This document shows, in pieces, positions 1 to 7,795 of a stretch of 18,223 bases of DNA. Each line of letters begins with the position of its first letter. The stretch's first letter is position 1. The stretch spans positions 26,045,319 to 26,063,541 of the forward strand of contig NC_091570.1 of the NCBI RefSeq assembly GCF_042767895.1, written 5' to 3'. The position numbers and the translations under genes are program-made. The DNA is from Penaeus vannamei (Eukaryota; Arthropoda; Malacostraca; Decapoda; Penaeidae). The notes below the pieces were generated by a model, which was not told where the DNA came from, did no database searches, and saw nothing but the letters and a program-made list of their open reading frames with translations.

Positions 1-262
1 CATTATAATCGTTACTATCTTCATTATTAACGTCATTTTCCTTATTATAACTATTTTCATAATTATATAATGATTTTAGAAATAATAACAACAATAATAA
101 TTATAATATAAGTAATAGTGATATTATGATTATTTCAATTATTACTTTAATTATCATTATCCTTATTGTTATTGTTATTATCATGAAAATCATTAGAATA
201 TTGAGGATTATTGCTATCATTGCATTAATTACGCAAATTATCATTATAATGATCCTTTTAAT

Positions 263-405
263 ATGATTATTCTAATTAATGTCATAATTATCCTAATGTC
301 ATAATTATCCTAATTCATGTCATAATTATCCTAATTAAAGTCATAATTATCCTAATTAATGTCATAATTATCCTAATTAATATCATAATTATCCTAATTA
401 ATGTC
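263..405 (-). repeat. 21-bp minisatellite array inside the satellite
   Basis: Seven tandem copies of a 21-bp unit, read on the minus strand as gacattaattaggataattat. One copy is shortened to 17 bp by loss of 4 bases. Read from 405 downward the variants run: standard, gatatt, standard, gacttt, gacatg, the 17-bp copy, and a final copy ending agaataatcat. Several variants occur in a similar order in the arrays at 16155 and 17457, so these arrays share descent. The unit is a multiple of three, matching the triplet phase of the surrounding satellite. Confidence 0.9.
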
Positions 406-476
406 ATTATTAATGGGATTATCATGAAAATCATCATGATTAGCAAAATTATTGCAGGTATCATCATAATTACCCC

Positions 477-606
477 TTAAACACGAAAAAGATTTTTTAT
501 TCGACCATTCTCTTCAAAGGCTATATGTCGCTAGATATCGCCGTTTTTTTCGACTTTAGGATTTTTTAACTTTTAGTCTCTTTTTCATTATGGATGGGCT
601 CTATGA
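477..606 (-). repeat. Conserved satellite box L1
   Basis: Read on the minus strand: agcccatccataatgaaaaa, a GTCGAAAAA block, ggcgatatctagcgacatat, agcctttgaagagaatgg, and a second GTCGAA block. This variant carries the longer ctagcgacatatagcc core and matches the outer right-hand boxes better than the inner ones. The near-identical part of the palindrome stops a few bases beyond it, at 474. Confidence 0.85.
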
Positions 607-691
607 TTATTATCATTATTATCATTAACATCATTAATGTCATCATTATCATCATTATATTCATTATCGCCGTAATTACCCTTAATATAAT

Positions 692-1885
692 CATTATAAT
701 AGTTACCATCTTTATTATTAATGTAATTTTCCTCTTTATAACTATTTTTATAATGATAGAAGCAATACTGATAATTTTAGAAATAATAACAACAATAATA
801 ATAATTATAATAACAATAATAGCGATATTATGATTATTTCAATTATTACCTTTATTATCATTATCCATATTATTATTGCTGTTATCATGAAAATCATTAA
901 AATATTGTTGATTATTGCTATTATTGCATTAATTAAGCTTATCTATATAATTATCCTTTTATTATAATTATCATAATTAATGTATTAATTATCTTAATTA
1001 ATGTCATAATTATCCTAATTAATGCCATTATTAATGGGATTATCATGATAATCAATGATAATTTTAGAATAATGACAATAGTACTCTTTATAATAACAAT
1101 AATAATGATATTATTATTTCTATTGTCATTGTTAGTATGAAAATTATTGGAATAGAGTTAATTATTGCTATTATTGCAGTAATTTTCAAAATTATCATTA
1201 TAATTATCATTTTATTATTATTATCATTATTATTATTGTCATTATCATCATAAATTATCATTATTGTTAATAATAAAGGAATTATCATAATCATTATAAT
1301 AGTTACTATCTTTATTATTAATGTAATTTTCCTCTTTATAACTATTTTTATAATGATAGAAGCAATACTGATAATTTTAGAAATAATAACAACAATAATA
1401 ATAATTATAATAACAATAATGGCGATATTATGATTATTTCAATTATTACCTTTATTATCATTATCCTTATTATTATTGCTGTTATCATGAAAATCATTAA
1501 AATATTGTTGATTATTGCTATTATTGCATTAATCAAGCTTATCTATATAATTATCCTTTTATTATAATTATCATAGTTAATGTATTATCTTAATTAATGT
1601 CATAATTATCCTAATTAATGCCATTATTAATGGGATTATCATGATAATCAATGATAATTTTAGAAGTAATAATGACAATAGTACTCTTTATAATAACAAT
1701 AATAATGATATTATTATTTCTATTGTCATTGTTGGTATGAAAATTATTGGAATAGAGTTAATTATTGCTATTATTGCAGTAATTTTCAAAATTATCATTA
1801 TTATTATCATTTTATTATTATTATCATTATTATTATTGTCATTATCATCATTAATTATCATTATTGTTAATAATAAAGGAATTAT
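692..1885. repeat. 600-bp tandem segmental duplication within the satellite
   Basis: Two adjacent copies, 692-1291 and 1292 to about 1885, differ by only a handful of substitutions and a few small indels near 990/1585 and 1070/1665. Markers sit exactly 600 bases apart: atagaagcaatactgataat at about 756 and 1356, and gaatagagttaattattgct at about 1150 and 1750. This pair is much more alike than other satellite units are to each other, which points to recent local amplification. Neither copy contains a conserved GTCGAAAAA box. The duplication is also in the right arm (14678-15871), so it predates the palindrome. Confidence 0.85.
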
Positions 1886-1941
1886 CATAAAAATTATCAT
1901 AATTACCTGAATTAATGTTAAAATCATCATAATTATCATTT

Positions 1942-2118
1942 AAAAGCGAAAAAAGGTTCTTTTCGACCTTTTTCTCATCATAATTACCATTTAAAAGTGA
2001 AAAAGTGGGTTTTTCGACATTTCTCTTAAAAGGCTGTAATTCGCTAGATTTTGCCGTCTCTTCGACTTTTGGGATTTTATTAGTTTTAGCCTTTATTTCA
2101 TTATAAATGGACTCTATG
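1942..2118 (-). repeat. Conserved satellite box L2, with an extra module
   Basis: On the minus strand it starts with the gagtccatttataatgaaat lead-in, then aaaatcccaaaagtcgaaa, the ctagcgaattacagcctttt core, and a GTCGAAAAA block. It then repeats the tail: a second TTTTCGCTTTTAAATG-like module follows about 60 bases on (1942-1975 beside about 1985-2030). It is the longest box seen. One base (2060) differs from its mirror copy. Confidence 0.82.
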
Positions 2119-2483
2119 AATATTATTACTATCATCATCGTTATTGTCATTATTCTTATGATTATCATCATTATAGTCATTATCGTCATGATTATTAGAA
2201 ATAATAATGACAATAATACTCATTATAATAACAATAATAATGATATTATTAAAATTTCTGTTGTCATTATTAGTATGAAAATTATTAGAATAGAGTTAAT
2301 TGTTGCCATTATTTCAGTAATTATCAAAATTGTCATTATAATTATCATTTTCTTATTATCATCATTATGATTATTGTTATTATCATCGTGATTATCATCA
2401 ATATTGTTAACAATAAAGGAATTATCATGAAAATCATCATAATTACCTGAATTAAAGTTATAATTATCATAATTATCATTTAA

Positions 2484-2589
2484 AATAAAAAAGGGGGTGT
2501 TTTCGACTTTTCTCTCAAAAGGCTGTAATACGCTAGATTTTGCCGTGTTTTCGACTTTTGGGGTTTTATTAGTTTTAGCCTTTATATCA
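2484..2589 (-). repeat. Conserved satellite box L3, lead-in missing
   Basis: Same core as its neighbours (aaaacgctagattttgccgtg seen from +), but the gagtccatttataatgaaat lead-in present in L2, L4 and L5 is replaced by triplet repeat. This unit is also shorter, about 490 bases from L2. Confidence 0.82.
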
Positions 2590-3085
2590 TTTTGTCATCA
2601 TCATTATTATCATCATTATCATCATTATTATCATTATTCTTATGACTATCATCATTATACTCATTATCGTCATGATTATCATCATCATAGTCATTATCGC
2701 CATGATTATCATTATTGTCATTATCATAATTGCAGTTATAATGATTATTATTAGTCTTTTTCATCATTATAACTATTTTTATAATAATAACAATAATGAT
2801 AATTTTAGAAATATTAATGGCAATAATACTCATTATAATAACAATAATAATGATATTATTAATATTTCTATTGCCATTATTAGTATGAAAATTATTAGAA
2901 TAGAGTTAATTATTGCTATTATTGTAGTAATTATCAAAATTATCGTGATAATTATCAGTTTATCATCATTATCATTATTGTCATTATAATCATAATTATC
3001 ATCATTATTGTTAATAATAAAGGAATTATCATAAAAATCATCATATTTACCTGAAATAATGTTAAAATCATCATAATTATCATTT

Positions 3086-3215
3086 AAAAGCGAAAAAGGT
3101 TTTTTTTTTTTTACCTTTCTCTCAAAAGGCTGTAATTCGCAAGATTTTGCTGGTTTTTCGACCTTGGGGATTTTATTAGTTTTAGCCTTTATTTCATTAT
3201 AAATGGACTCTATGA
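3086..3215 (-). repeat. Conserved satellite box L4 with a 13-T run
   Basis: The core is present. The first GTCGAAAAA block is replaced by a homopolymer of 13 T (3100-3112); the mirror copy has 12 A. The box reads agtcgaaa as aggtcgaaa on the minus strand and has cttgcgaatt where other units have ctagcg. Confidence 0.82.
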
Positions 3216-3684
3216 TTATTATTATCATCATTATTGTCATTCTTATGATTATCATCATTACAGTCATTTTCGTCATGATTATCATCATTATAGTCATTTT
3301 CGTCATGATTATCATTATTATCATTATCATTATTGCAGTTATAATAATTACTATGCTAATTATTTCTGTCATTTTCATTATAACTATTTTTATAATGACA
3401 ATAACAATAATAATAATTTTATAAATAATAATGACAATAATACTCATTATAATAACAATAATAATGATATTATGATTATTTCTATTGTCATTATTAGTAT
3501 GAAAATTATTAGAATAGAGTTAATTATTGCTATTATTGCAGTAATTATCAAAATTATCATTATGATTATCATTTTATTGTTATTATTATTGTCATTATCA
3601 TCATTATTGTTAATAATAAAGGAATTATCATGAAAATCATCATAATTACCTGAATTAATGTTAAAATCATCATGATTATCATTT

Positions 3685-3810
3685 AAAAGCGGAAAAAGTT
3701 TTTTTCGACCTTGCTCTCAAAAGGCTGTAATACGCTAGATTCTGCCGTTTTTTCGACTTTTGGGATTTTATTAGTTTTAGCCTTTATTTCATTATAAATG
3801 GACTCTATGA
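3685..3810 (-). repeat. Conserved satellite box L5
   Basis: The box nearest the retroelement, 594 bases from L4. It has the full lead-in (gagtccatttataatgaaat on -), an agtcgaaaaaacggcagaat block, the ctagcgtattacagcc core and a final GTCGAAAAA. Confidence 0.84.
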
Positions 3811-4139
3811 TTATTATTATCATCTTTATCATCATTATTGTCATTATTCTTATGATTATCATCATTATCATCATTATAGTCATTATCGTCATGATTATCA
3901 TTATTATCATGATCATTATTGCAGTTACATTGATTATTTTGCTCATTTTTCCTCATTATAAACATTTTTATAATGATAATAACAATAATAATAATTTTAG
4001 AAATAATTATGACAATAATACTCATTATCATAACAATAATAATGATATTATAATTATTTCTATTGTCATTATTAGTACAAAAATTATTAGAAGAGTTAAT
4101 TATTGCTTTTATTGCAGTAATTTATCAAAATTATCATTA

Positions 4140-5321
4140 TGTCCATGGATTGGTCTGTTATTCATTCATATTGATTTCATGTAACCTGTGTGTATACATA
4201 ATTATAATAAAAAAAATAAAAAGGTTATTTGAGTTTTAAAAGAAATATGTAAGCATCTTCCTTTTGTTTACACGAACGCCCTGGGGCAAAAACAAAGCTA
4301 TGTCAGGGATCACGCAAAGTAAGCGTGCCTTTTCACCCTCACCTGCCGTAGAGCACGGTGCTCACCTGCATTCTCGTGAGTCCTGAAACTTCCGTTAGTA
4401 GGAACTTTATTTTTTTTGTATACTCATACAATCATATTATTTGTATTGTAAATATTGAAATAGTATTTATTTTGCATATCTCTTTCAGTTTTTATTGTAT
4501 CTGGCAACATGAGAACGAGCTACACGAATGAAACAGAGTCACTGTAACAGCGCCCACTCTCCGGTCTAAACAAGACAATTGGCCGTTTTCTACAATTCGT
4601 GTAAAGGGAGTGACCACTATAGAGAATGTGGTTTCTTTTGTGTGTTTAAATCTGTAAATACATGGCCATTCATGAAAATCTGTTTATTTTACCCATCCTT
4701 GATATTGCTAAAGAAAATGAAGGATCAAAAAAGTGGAGATTGTTAAAAGAACCTACCACAAGTGGCGCAGTGAGTAGGATCCTCATTTTATTTAGTGATA
4801 TTGAGGTGGATTTACGTATTTACAGTGTTTTATGTTTCTGTCGTATCTTGCAGATTGTACCATCATTTCTGTACGTCTTTAGATTTCCATAAGGATGATG
4901 TCCTGTGAACTGTTTGAGGAGTCATGCAAACTCGGGCTTTCGTGAAAAGGGAGATGCAGGTGAGGTGAAAACTGATTTGTGTAATTTGCTTTGTAGTGAC
5001 AGTGTACCTGAAATTGTGTATGGATCAATCAGGTTTTTCATTGTGTATGGTGCCTACAAGCAGATAACTTGGAAGCTGTATTTCGCTTCAGATTTGTGTT
5101 TAGGTTTTATGGGCCAGCTGGTGATGATTAATAAGCGCTGGTTCCGCTGACTTGGCGATCGACTGTCGATCTTATATCGAAGTCGTGGGTAGCCTAGTGG
5201 AAGTAAAGTACTTTCACGTCTCTTGAAAGTTTTGAATGATTTTCAAGTGTTGACTTGCCTTCAGCTTTCAACGAGTTTAGTATAATATTGATTTCTGCTA
5301 ATTATATCACTAATTCAGAAA
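4140..5321 (+). mobile_element. Probable 5' LTR and untranslated leader of the element
   Basis: This 1.18-kb stretch lies between the satellite edge and the gag start and has no credible gene. It begins TGTCCATGG directly at the border; LTRs of this class begin with TG. The string TGTCCA recurs just after the polypurine-like tract downstream of RNase H (6419-6424 on -), where a 3' LTR would begin; the match is short and only suggestive. A possible primer-binding site is TGGCGATCGACTG at 5153, 169 bases before gag, but I cannot assign the tRNA, and no clear CA end precedes it. AATAAA occurs at 4206 and 4215. Two short open frames (4662-4892, 4905-5150) have no gag-like or known features. LTR identity is inferred from position, since no second same-strand copy is available. 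Confidence 0.55.
5153..5170 (+). other. Candidate primer-binding site (weak)
   Basis: TGGCGATCGACTGTCGAT starts with the TGG that complements the CCA end of a tRNA, and lies in the leader upstream of gag as expected. The bases just before it (ctgact) are not a standard CA terminus, and no specific tRNA could be named. Confidence 0.22.
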
Positions 5322-5662
5322 ATGTCATTATTAGAAATTTTAGAAAAGGCTCAATCACTCGGTTTGAGTGGAGATCTTGCTCACGAGCTGATTGAAAAAC
5401 AGCATCAGGCTGAGAGGGAAGAGCGCGCTGCCGAGCGAGAGGTTAAGAAAATGGAATTAGAGTTTGCTGAAGCTGAGAAGCGACGAGCACATGAACTGGA
5501 ACTCGCTAAAATCCAGTCAGGGCCTAATGGTAACCATAGTAATCCTCATGCTCCTATGTTTGAAGGACTCAGACTGCCTACTTTTGCTGACGGGCAGGAC
5601 GACCTAGATAGCTATTTGCAGCGGTTTGAACGTTTGGCCGAGTTACACGGGTGGAAGGTTGA
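5322..5662 (+). pseudogene. gag: Gag, N-terminal part (matrix/capsid start), truncated by inversion
   Basis: The open frame starts at an ATG with A at -3 (cagaaaATG). The product would be a structural protein that packages element RNA into particles. The first 20 residues or so contain LEILEKAQSLGLSG, followed by a charged segment at about residues 25-63 rich in Glu, Arg and Lys (EREERAAEREVKK), a likely coiled coil. After a short Asn/Pro-rich link comes the conserved gag capsid opening, DDLDSYLQRFERLAELHGW, at about residues 93-112. Homology stops at the inversion breakpoint; the last four codons up to the stop at 5675 are out of context. The missing remainder lies on the opposite strand immediately beyond (6419 downward). 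The family call rests on the capsid motif and the adjacent zinc knuckle. Confidence 0.85.
5606..5662 (+). repeat. 57-bp inverted repeat, breakpoint copy 1
   Basis: An exact inverted match to 6363-6419 (positions sum to 12025). It encodes the gag segment around YLQRFERLAELHGW. It marks one end of the inverted 700-bp block 5663-6362; the base after 5662 is c here and a in the other copy. Confidence 0.93.
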
Positions 5663-6169
5663 CTTTGTCCCTTAAGGATTCTAGACTTTGGCAGTTTTGT
5701 GGTTCATCTTTTAGGAAGGAATTTGGTATGCCAAGATAATCATATACTTTGACTAAAGGCCCTAATTTGAATCTTGAAGGCACCAACTTCTCGTTCACAA
5801 TCACGGAAGAACATCCCGTGTCAAGAAATATTTCTGCAGATTTATCAAATAATGTTCCCTTAGCATCAATCACTGTATTCTGAGGTTTGACTTCAGATTG
5901 GAAAACAAAATTTACTTTAGATTCATACTTAGGTTTAAAATTCTTTGGGTTGTTAGGGCAGTTAGGCCTGATATGACCCGACTTTCCACATCCATGGCAC
6001 TGAATTTCAATTTCAACAGGTAGTGTTGGTTGTTTTGACACTGACCTTGAAAATTTACTTCCGCGATATCCGTGTGCACTACGGTACCTTTCGGCGGCTT
6101 CTGCCATTTCCACCGCAGTTTCACAGCCTCTCTCCTTCAGAAATACATGTAGATCAGTACCGCAGTTAT
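5643..6169 (-). pseudogene. Gag zinc knuckle, protease and start of the integrase leader, broken
   Basis: Read on the minus strand from 6169, the frame gives a capsid tail (LKERG, then AEAAERYRSAHG), then a CCHC zinc knuckle CHGCGKSGHIRPNC (CX2CX4HX4C) typical of gag nucleocapsid. It continues into an aspartic protease start with the active-site motif FLDTGCSSVIV. The protease would process the polyprotein. Shortly after KVYDYLGIPNSF the frame jumps to KDEPQNCQSLESLRDKV. That stretch looks like the region just before the integrase zinc-binding domain in this family, so most of the protease C-terminal half appears deleted. The last codons (up to 5643) read through the inversion breakpoint into antisense gag. 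The DTG is intact, but the protease is not complete. Confidence 0.82.
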
Positions 6170-6419
6170 TTAATAGTTGTTCTCCTTATCTTTGCATCTG
6201 CTCTCCCGAAATTTACGGCGATAAGAATCTGCGTCTACAGAATAGTCCCTTAATAAAGCTTCCTTTAAGCGAGAATAATCTTTAATGATGTCATCTGGCA
6301 GAGAGATGTAAACCTTAAGTGCCTGACCCCGCAAACAAGTACCCAGGTAAACATGGTAATCTTCAACCTTCCACCCGTGTAACTCGGCCAAACGTTCAAA
6401 CCGCTGCAAATAGCTATCT
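6170..6419 (-). pseudogene. gag: Gag capsid, central part, on the inverted strand
   Basis: From the 57-bp repeat the minus strand continues the capsid: QRFERLAELHGWKV, then YHVYLGTCLRGQALKVY, then LPDDIIKDYSRLKEALLRDY. This is the conserved retrotransposon gag core, with the hydrophobic GxAxxxY pattern. After FRESRCKDKE the frame ends at a stop at 6170, and the zinc-knuckle part resumes in another frame. Compared with the usual gag layout, roughly 40 residues seem to be missing at that point, so this is an internal deletion with frameshift. In an unrearranged element this segment would follow 5322-5662 on the same strand. Confidence 0.83.
6363..6419 (-). repeat. 57-bp inverted repeat, breakpoint copy 2
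   Basis: Inverted partner of 5606-5662, exact over 57 bases. On the outer side it abuts the sequence downstream of RNase H (gggggttattgtcc on -), so gag is fused directly behind the pol 3' end. Confidence 0.93.
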
Positions 6420-6476
6420 GGACAATAACCCCCATTTAAGATAAAATTAATAATTTTACTCTATGATTGGACTAAT
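6420..6476 (-). other. Region after RNase H: polypurine-like tract and possible 3' LTR start
   Basis: On the minus strand the RNase H stop is followed by about 40 AT-rich bases, including a near-perfect palindrome taaaattattaatttta, then aaatggggg, a short purine-rich tract, then ttattgtcc and the gag repeat. A polypurine tract directly before the 3' LTR is the standard LTR-element layout, and the next TGTCCA equals the first six bases at 4140. If this is right, only five or six bases of the 3' LTR survive. Confidence 0.4.
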
Positions 6477-6889
6477 TCATTCATTGAGAGGACAGCGGCT
6501 GAGTACATCCGCGCCAACATTTTCGCTACCCTTTATGTAGTCAATGCTGTATGTGTAACACTGAAGTGCGAGTGCCCAACGCATCAGTCTGCCGTTAGTA
6601 TTTTTCATGTTTCTCAAATAAACAAGAGGCCTTTGATCCGTCTGGATAATGAATTCCTTTCCATACAAATACAGCTTGAACTTATGAATGGCCCATACAA
6701 TACTTAGACACTCCTCCTCAATAGTAGCATAGTTTTTCTCCCTGTCTAGCAATTTTCTGCTAGCATATGCAATTGGCATTTTCACTCCATCTACATCGGA
6801 TGCCTCCGAGTCCAAGATCGGAGGCATCACTTCTAAGATAAAATGTCTTAGATTCATCAGGTAAACACAAGATTGGTTTTGACATTAAA
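6477..6889 (-). pseudogene. RNase H domain, Ty3/gypsy type, with a frame break at its start
   Basis: RNase H removes the RNA template during reverse transcription. On the minus strand the domain opens with PDESKTFYLRSDASDLGLGG (about 6889-6796); SDAS holds the first acidic residue. It changes frame at a small hairpin (6799-6828) and then continues in a long frame. Characteristic blocks follow: PIAYASRKLLDREKNYATIE, EECLSIVWAIHKFKLYLYG, FIIQTDQRPLVYL, MRWALALQCY, and the ending GSENVGADVLSRCP. ADVLSR is the usual gypsy RNase H terminus. The stop at 6477 is followed by noncoding DNA, so RNase H is the last pol domain and no integrase follows it. Confidence 0.9.
6799..6828. repeat. Small hairpin in RNase H (11-bp arms), left copy
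   Basis: The arms gatgcctccga and tcggaggcatc enclose 8 bases. The hairpin begins exactly at the Asp codon of SDAS and ends where the reading frame changes, as if a short template switch had replaced the original coding bases. Confidence 0.75.
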
Positions 6890-7795
6890 GAGTTTTAATT
6901 TATTGAAGCTCTCAGTTTTGTCATCACTCCATTGCAATTTCTTACTGCTATGCTTCTTTAGCAGGTCATTCAAGGGTGCAGCAGTACTAGCAAAATTCTT
7001 TACAAATTTACGATAATAACCTACCGTACCAATGAAAGATCTTAACTGTTTTTTATTTACAGGTAAAGGCATTAATTGAATTGCATTTATTTTATCTTCA
7101 AGAGGCGTTATACAATTATTACCCAATAAGAAGCCTAGATATCTGATTTTGGAGAATCCCCAAAACACTTACTGACGCTGGCAGTCAACCCATGCATGCG
7201 CAGTCTCAACAGAAGATCTTTCAGGTCCTGTAGGTGATCTGACCAATAAGTTTTATGTACAACAATATTGTCAAAGTAGCAGTCAGTATTTGCAAGACCT
7301 AACAACACTTTCCTCATAAGCCTAATGAAGGTGGCACACGCTGTTTTAAGACCAAAAGGCATTACTCTGAACATCATAAGACCTCTGTGGGTTGCAAATG
7401 CGGTATATATTTTCGATTCATTAGACAGTGGTATTTGCCAGTATCCACGGCAAAGATTGATTTCACTGAAATATATATCAGTGACAAAATTCCCCAAAGC
7501 TGAGTCAGTAGTTGGCTTAGGTTCTGCTTCAAATTCACTAGCATCATTTATGCCTCAAAAGTCAATGCACACTCTCCAAGTTCCATCACTCTTCTTCACC
7601 ATGATAACGGGTGAACAGTACGGAGAGGTTGAGGGTTCAATTATATTCATTTCGAACATCTTATCCACTTCCTTATTGAATTCTTTCACTAGACTGTTTG
7701 GGATCGGGTACGGTTTCTGACGCACCGGCTTATCAGTGTTCATATGAATCACATGTTCAATACTGTCAGTTCAGCCAGACTTATCAGTCAATACG
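6880..7795 (-). pseudogene. Reverse transcriptase, left copy, inactivated
   Basis: The minus strand reads from SDVLTDKSG, with a TGA at 7771-7773, through HVIHMNTDKPVRQKPYPIP, FNKEVDKMFEMNIIEPSTSP, VKKSDGTWRVCIDF, a TGA at 7555-7557, GYWQIPL, then FRVMPFGLKTACATF and YFDNIVVHK. A frameshift near 7160 leads to RYLGFLLGNN and RSFIGTVGYYRKFVKNFAST (thumb and connection). This is the standard Ty3/gypsy RT block order. Catalytic positions are damaged: the usual Asp before the GYWQ block reads Asn (EINLC), and the usual YxDD motif reads YFDN. With two stops and the frameshift, the copy cannot encode an active enzyme. Its N-terminal side is continuous with integrase (7796 upward), an unusual order. 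The palindrome boundary (7721/7722) falls inside its first 40 codons. Confidence 0.92.

Larger units (their letters stand above)
1..4139. repeat. AT-rich degenerate ATN-triplet satellite, left field
   Basis: The DNA is built almost entirely of ATT, ATC, ATG and ATA triplets (AAT, GAT, CAT on the other strand), with occasional GTC, CTT or TTC. A longer unit of roughly 0.5-0.6 kb is superimposed, each carrying one GC-richer conserved box (boxes listed separately). A second marker, gagttaattattgctatta, recurs at about 1154, 1754, 2294, 2903 and 3517. Long open frames arise only because the triplets lack stops in some frames: they give Ile/Met/Val runs one way and Asn/Asp runs the other, with no recognisable domain. 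No host gene is visible. The field ends abruptly at 4139, where the usual continuation after ttatcattatg is replaced by non-satellite sequence. Satellite is clear; any centromeric or other role would be speculation. Confidence 0.93.
474..7721 (+). repeat. Left arm of a 7.25-kb palindrome
   Basis: This segment matches the reverse complement of 8840-16089. Partner coordinates sum to 16561 from 7721 out to about 3683, to 16564 around 3203-3447, and to 16563 from about 2989 outward. The shifts come from a 3-bp triplet-count difference near 3580 and one T in a homopolymer. Substitutions I located: 2060 (c/t), 3825 (t/a), 4918 (g/t), 5101 (t/c), 7605 (t/c) and 7712. The arm covers satellite, the probable LTR, the gag pieces, RNase H and most of RT. 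The inner end is sharp: 7721 pairs with 8840, then 7722 and 8839 differ. The outer end is softer, because diverged satellite homology continues beyond 474. Confidence 0.96.

Noticed and set aside
477..606. Conserved box as a possible CENP-B-type centromere site
   Set aside because: I could not match the known CENP-B box pattern; a centromeric role is unsupported.
2833..3447. A 204-codon frame across one satellite unit, plus many shorter satellite frames
   Set aside because: Low-complexity Ile/Met or Asn/Asp runs produced by the triplet repeat; the frame is not kept across units and is shorter in the mirror copy because of one homopolymer base.
4351..4363. Short palindrome gagcacggtgctc in the probable LTR
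   Set aside because: Too short to interpret without comparison with other LTR copies.
4662..5150. Two open frames of 76 and 81 codons in the probable LTR/leader, mirrored at 11411-11899
   Set aside because: No domain, start context or composition supports them, and they lie where noncoding LTR and leader are expected.
5912..6124. A 70-codon minus-strand frame over the zinc knuckle, mirrored at 10437-10649
   Set aside because: An alternative frame of the segment that reads the CCHC knuckle and protease in another frame.
6023..6253. Plus-strand frame of 76 codons over gag, mirrored at 10308-10538
   Set aside because: Antisense shadow of the gag capsid and zinc-knuckle region.
7325..7720. A 131-codon plus-strand open frame, mirrored at 8841-9236 on minus
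   Set aside because: It is antisense to RT, whose conserved blocks are clear on the other strand; its protein shows nothing recognisable.
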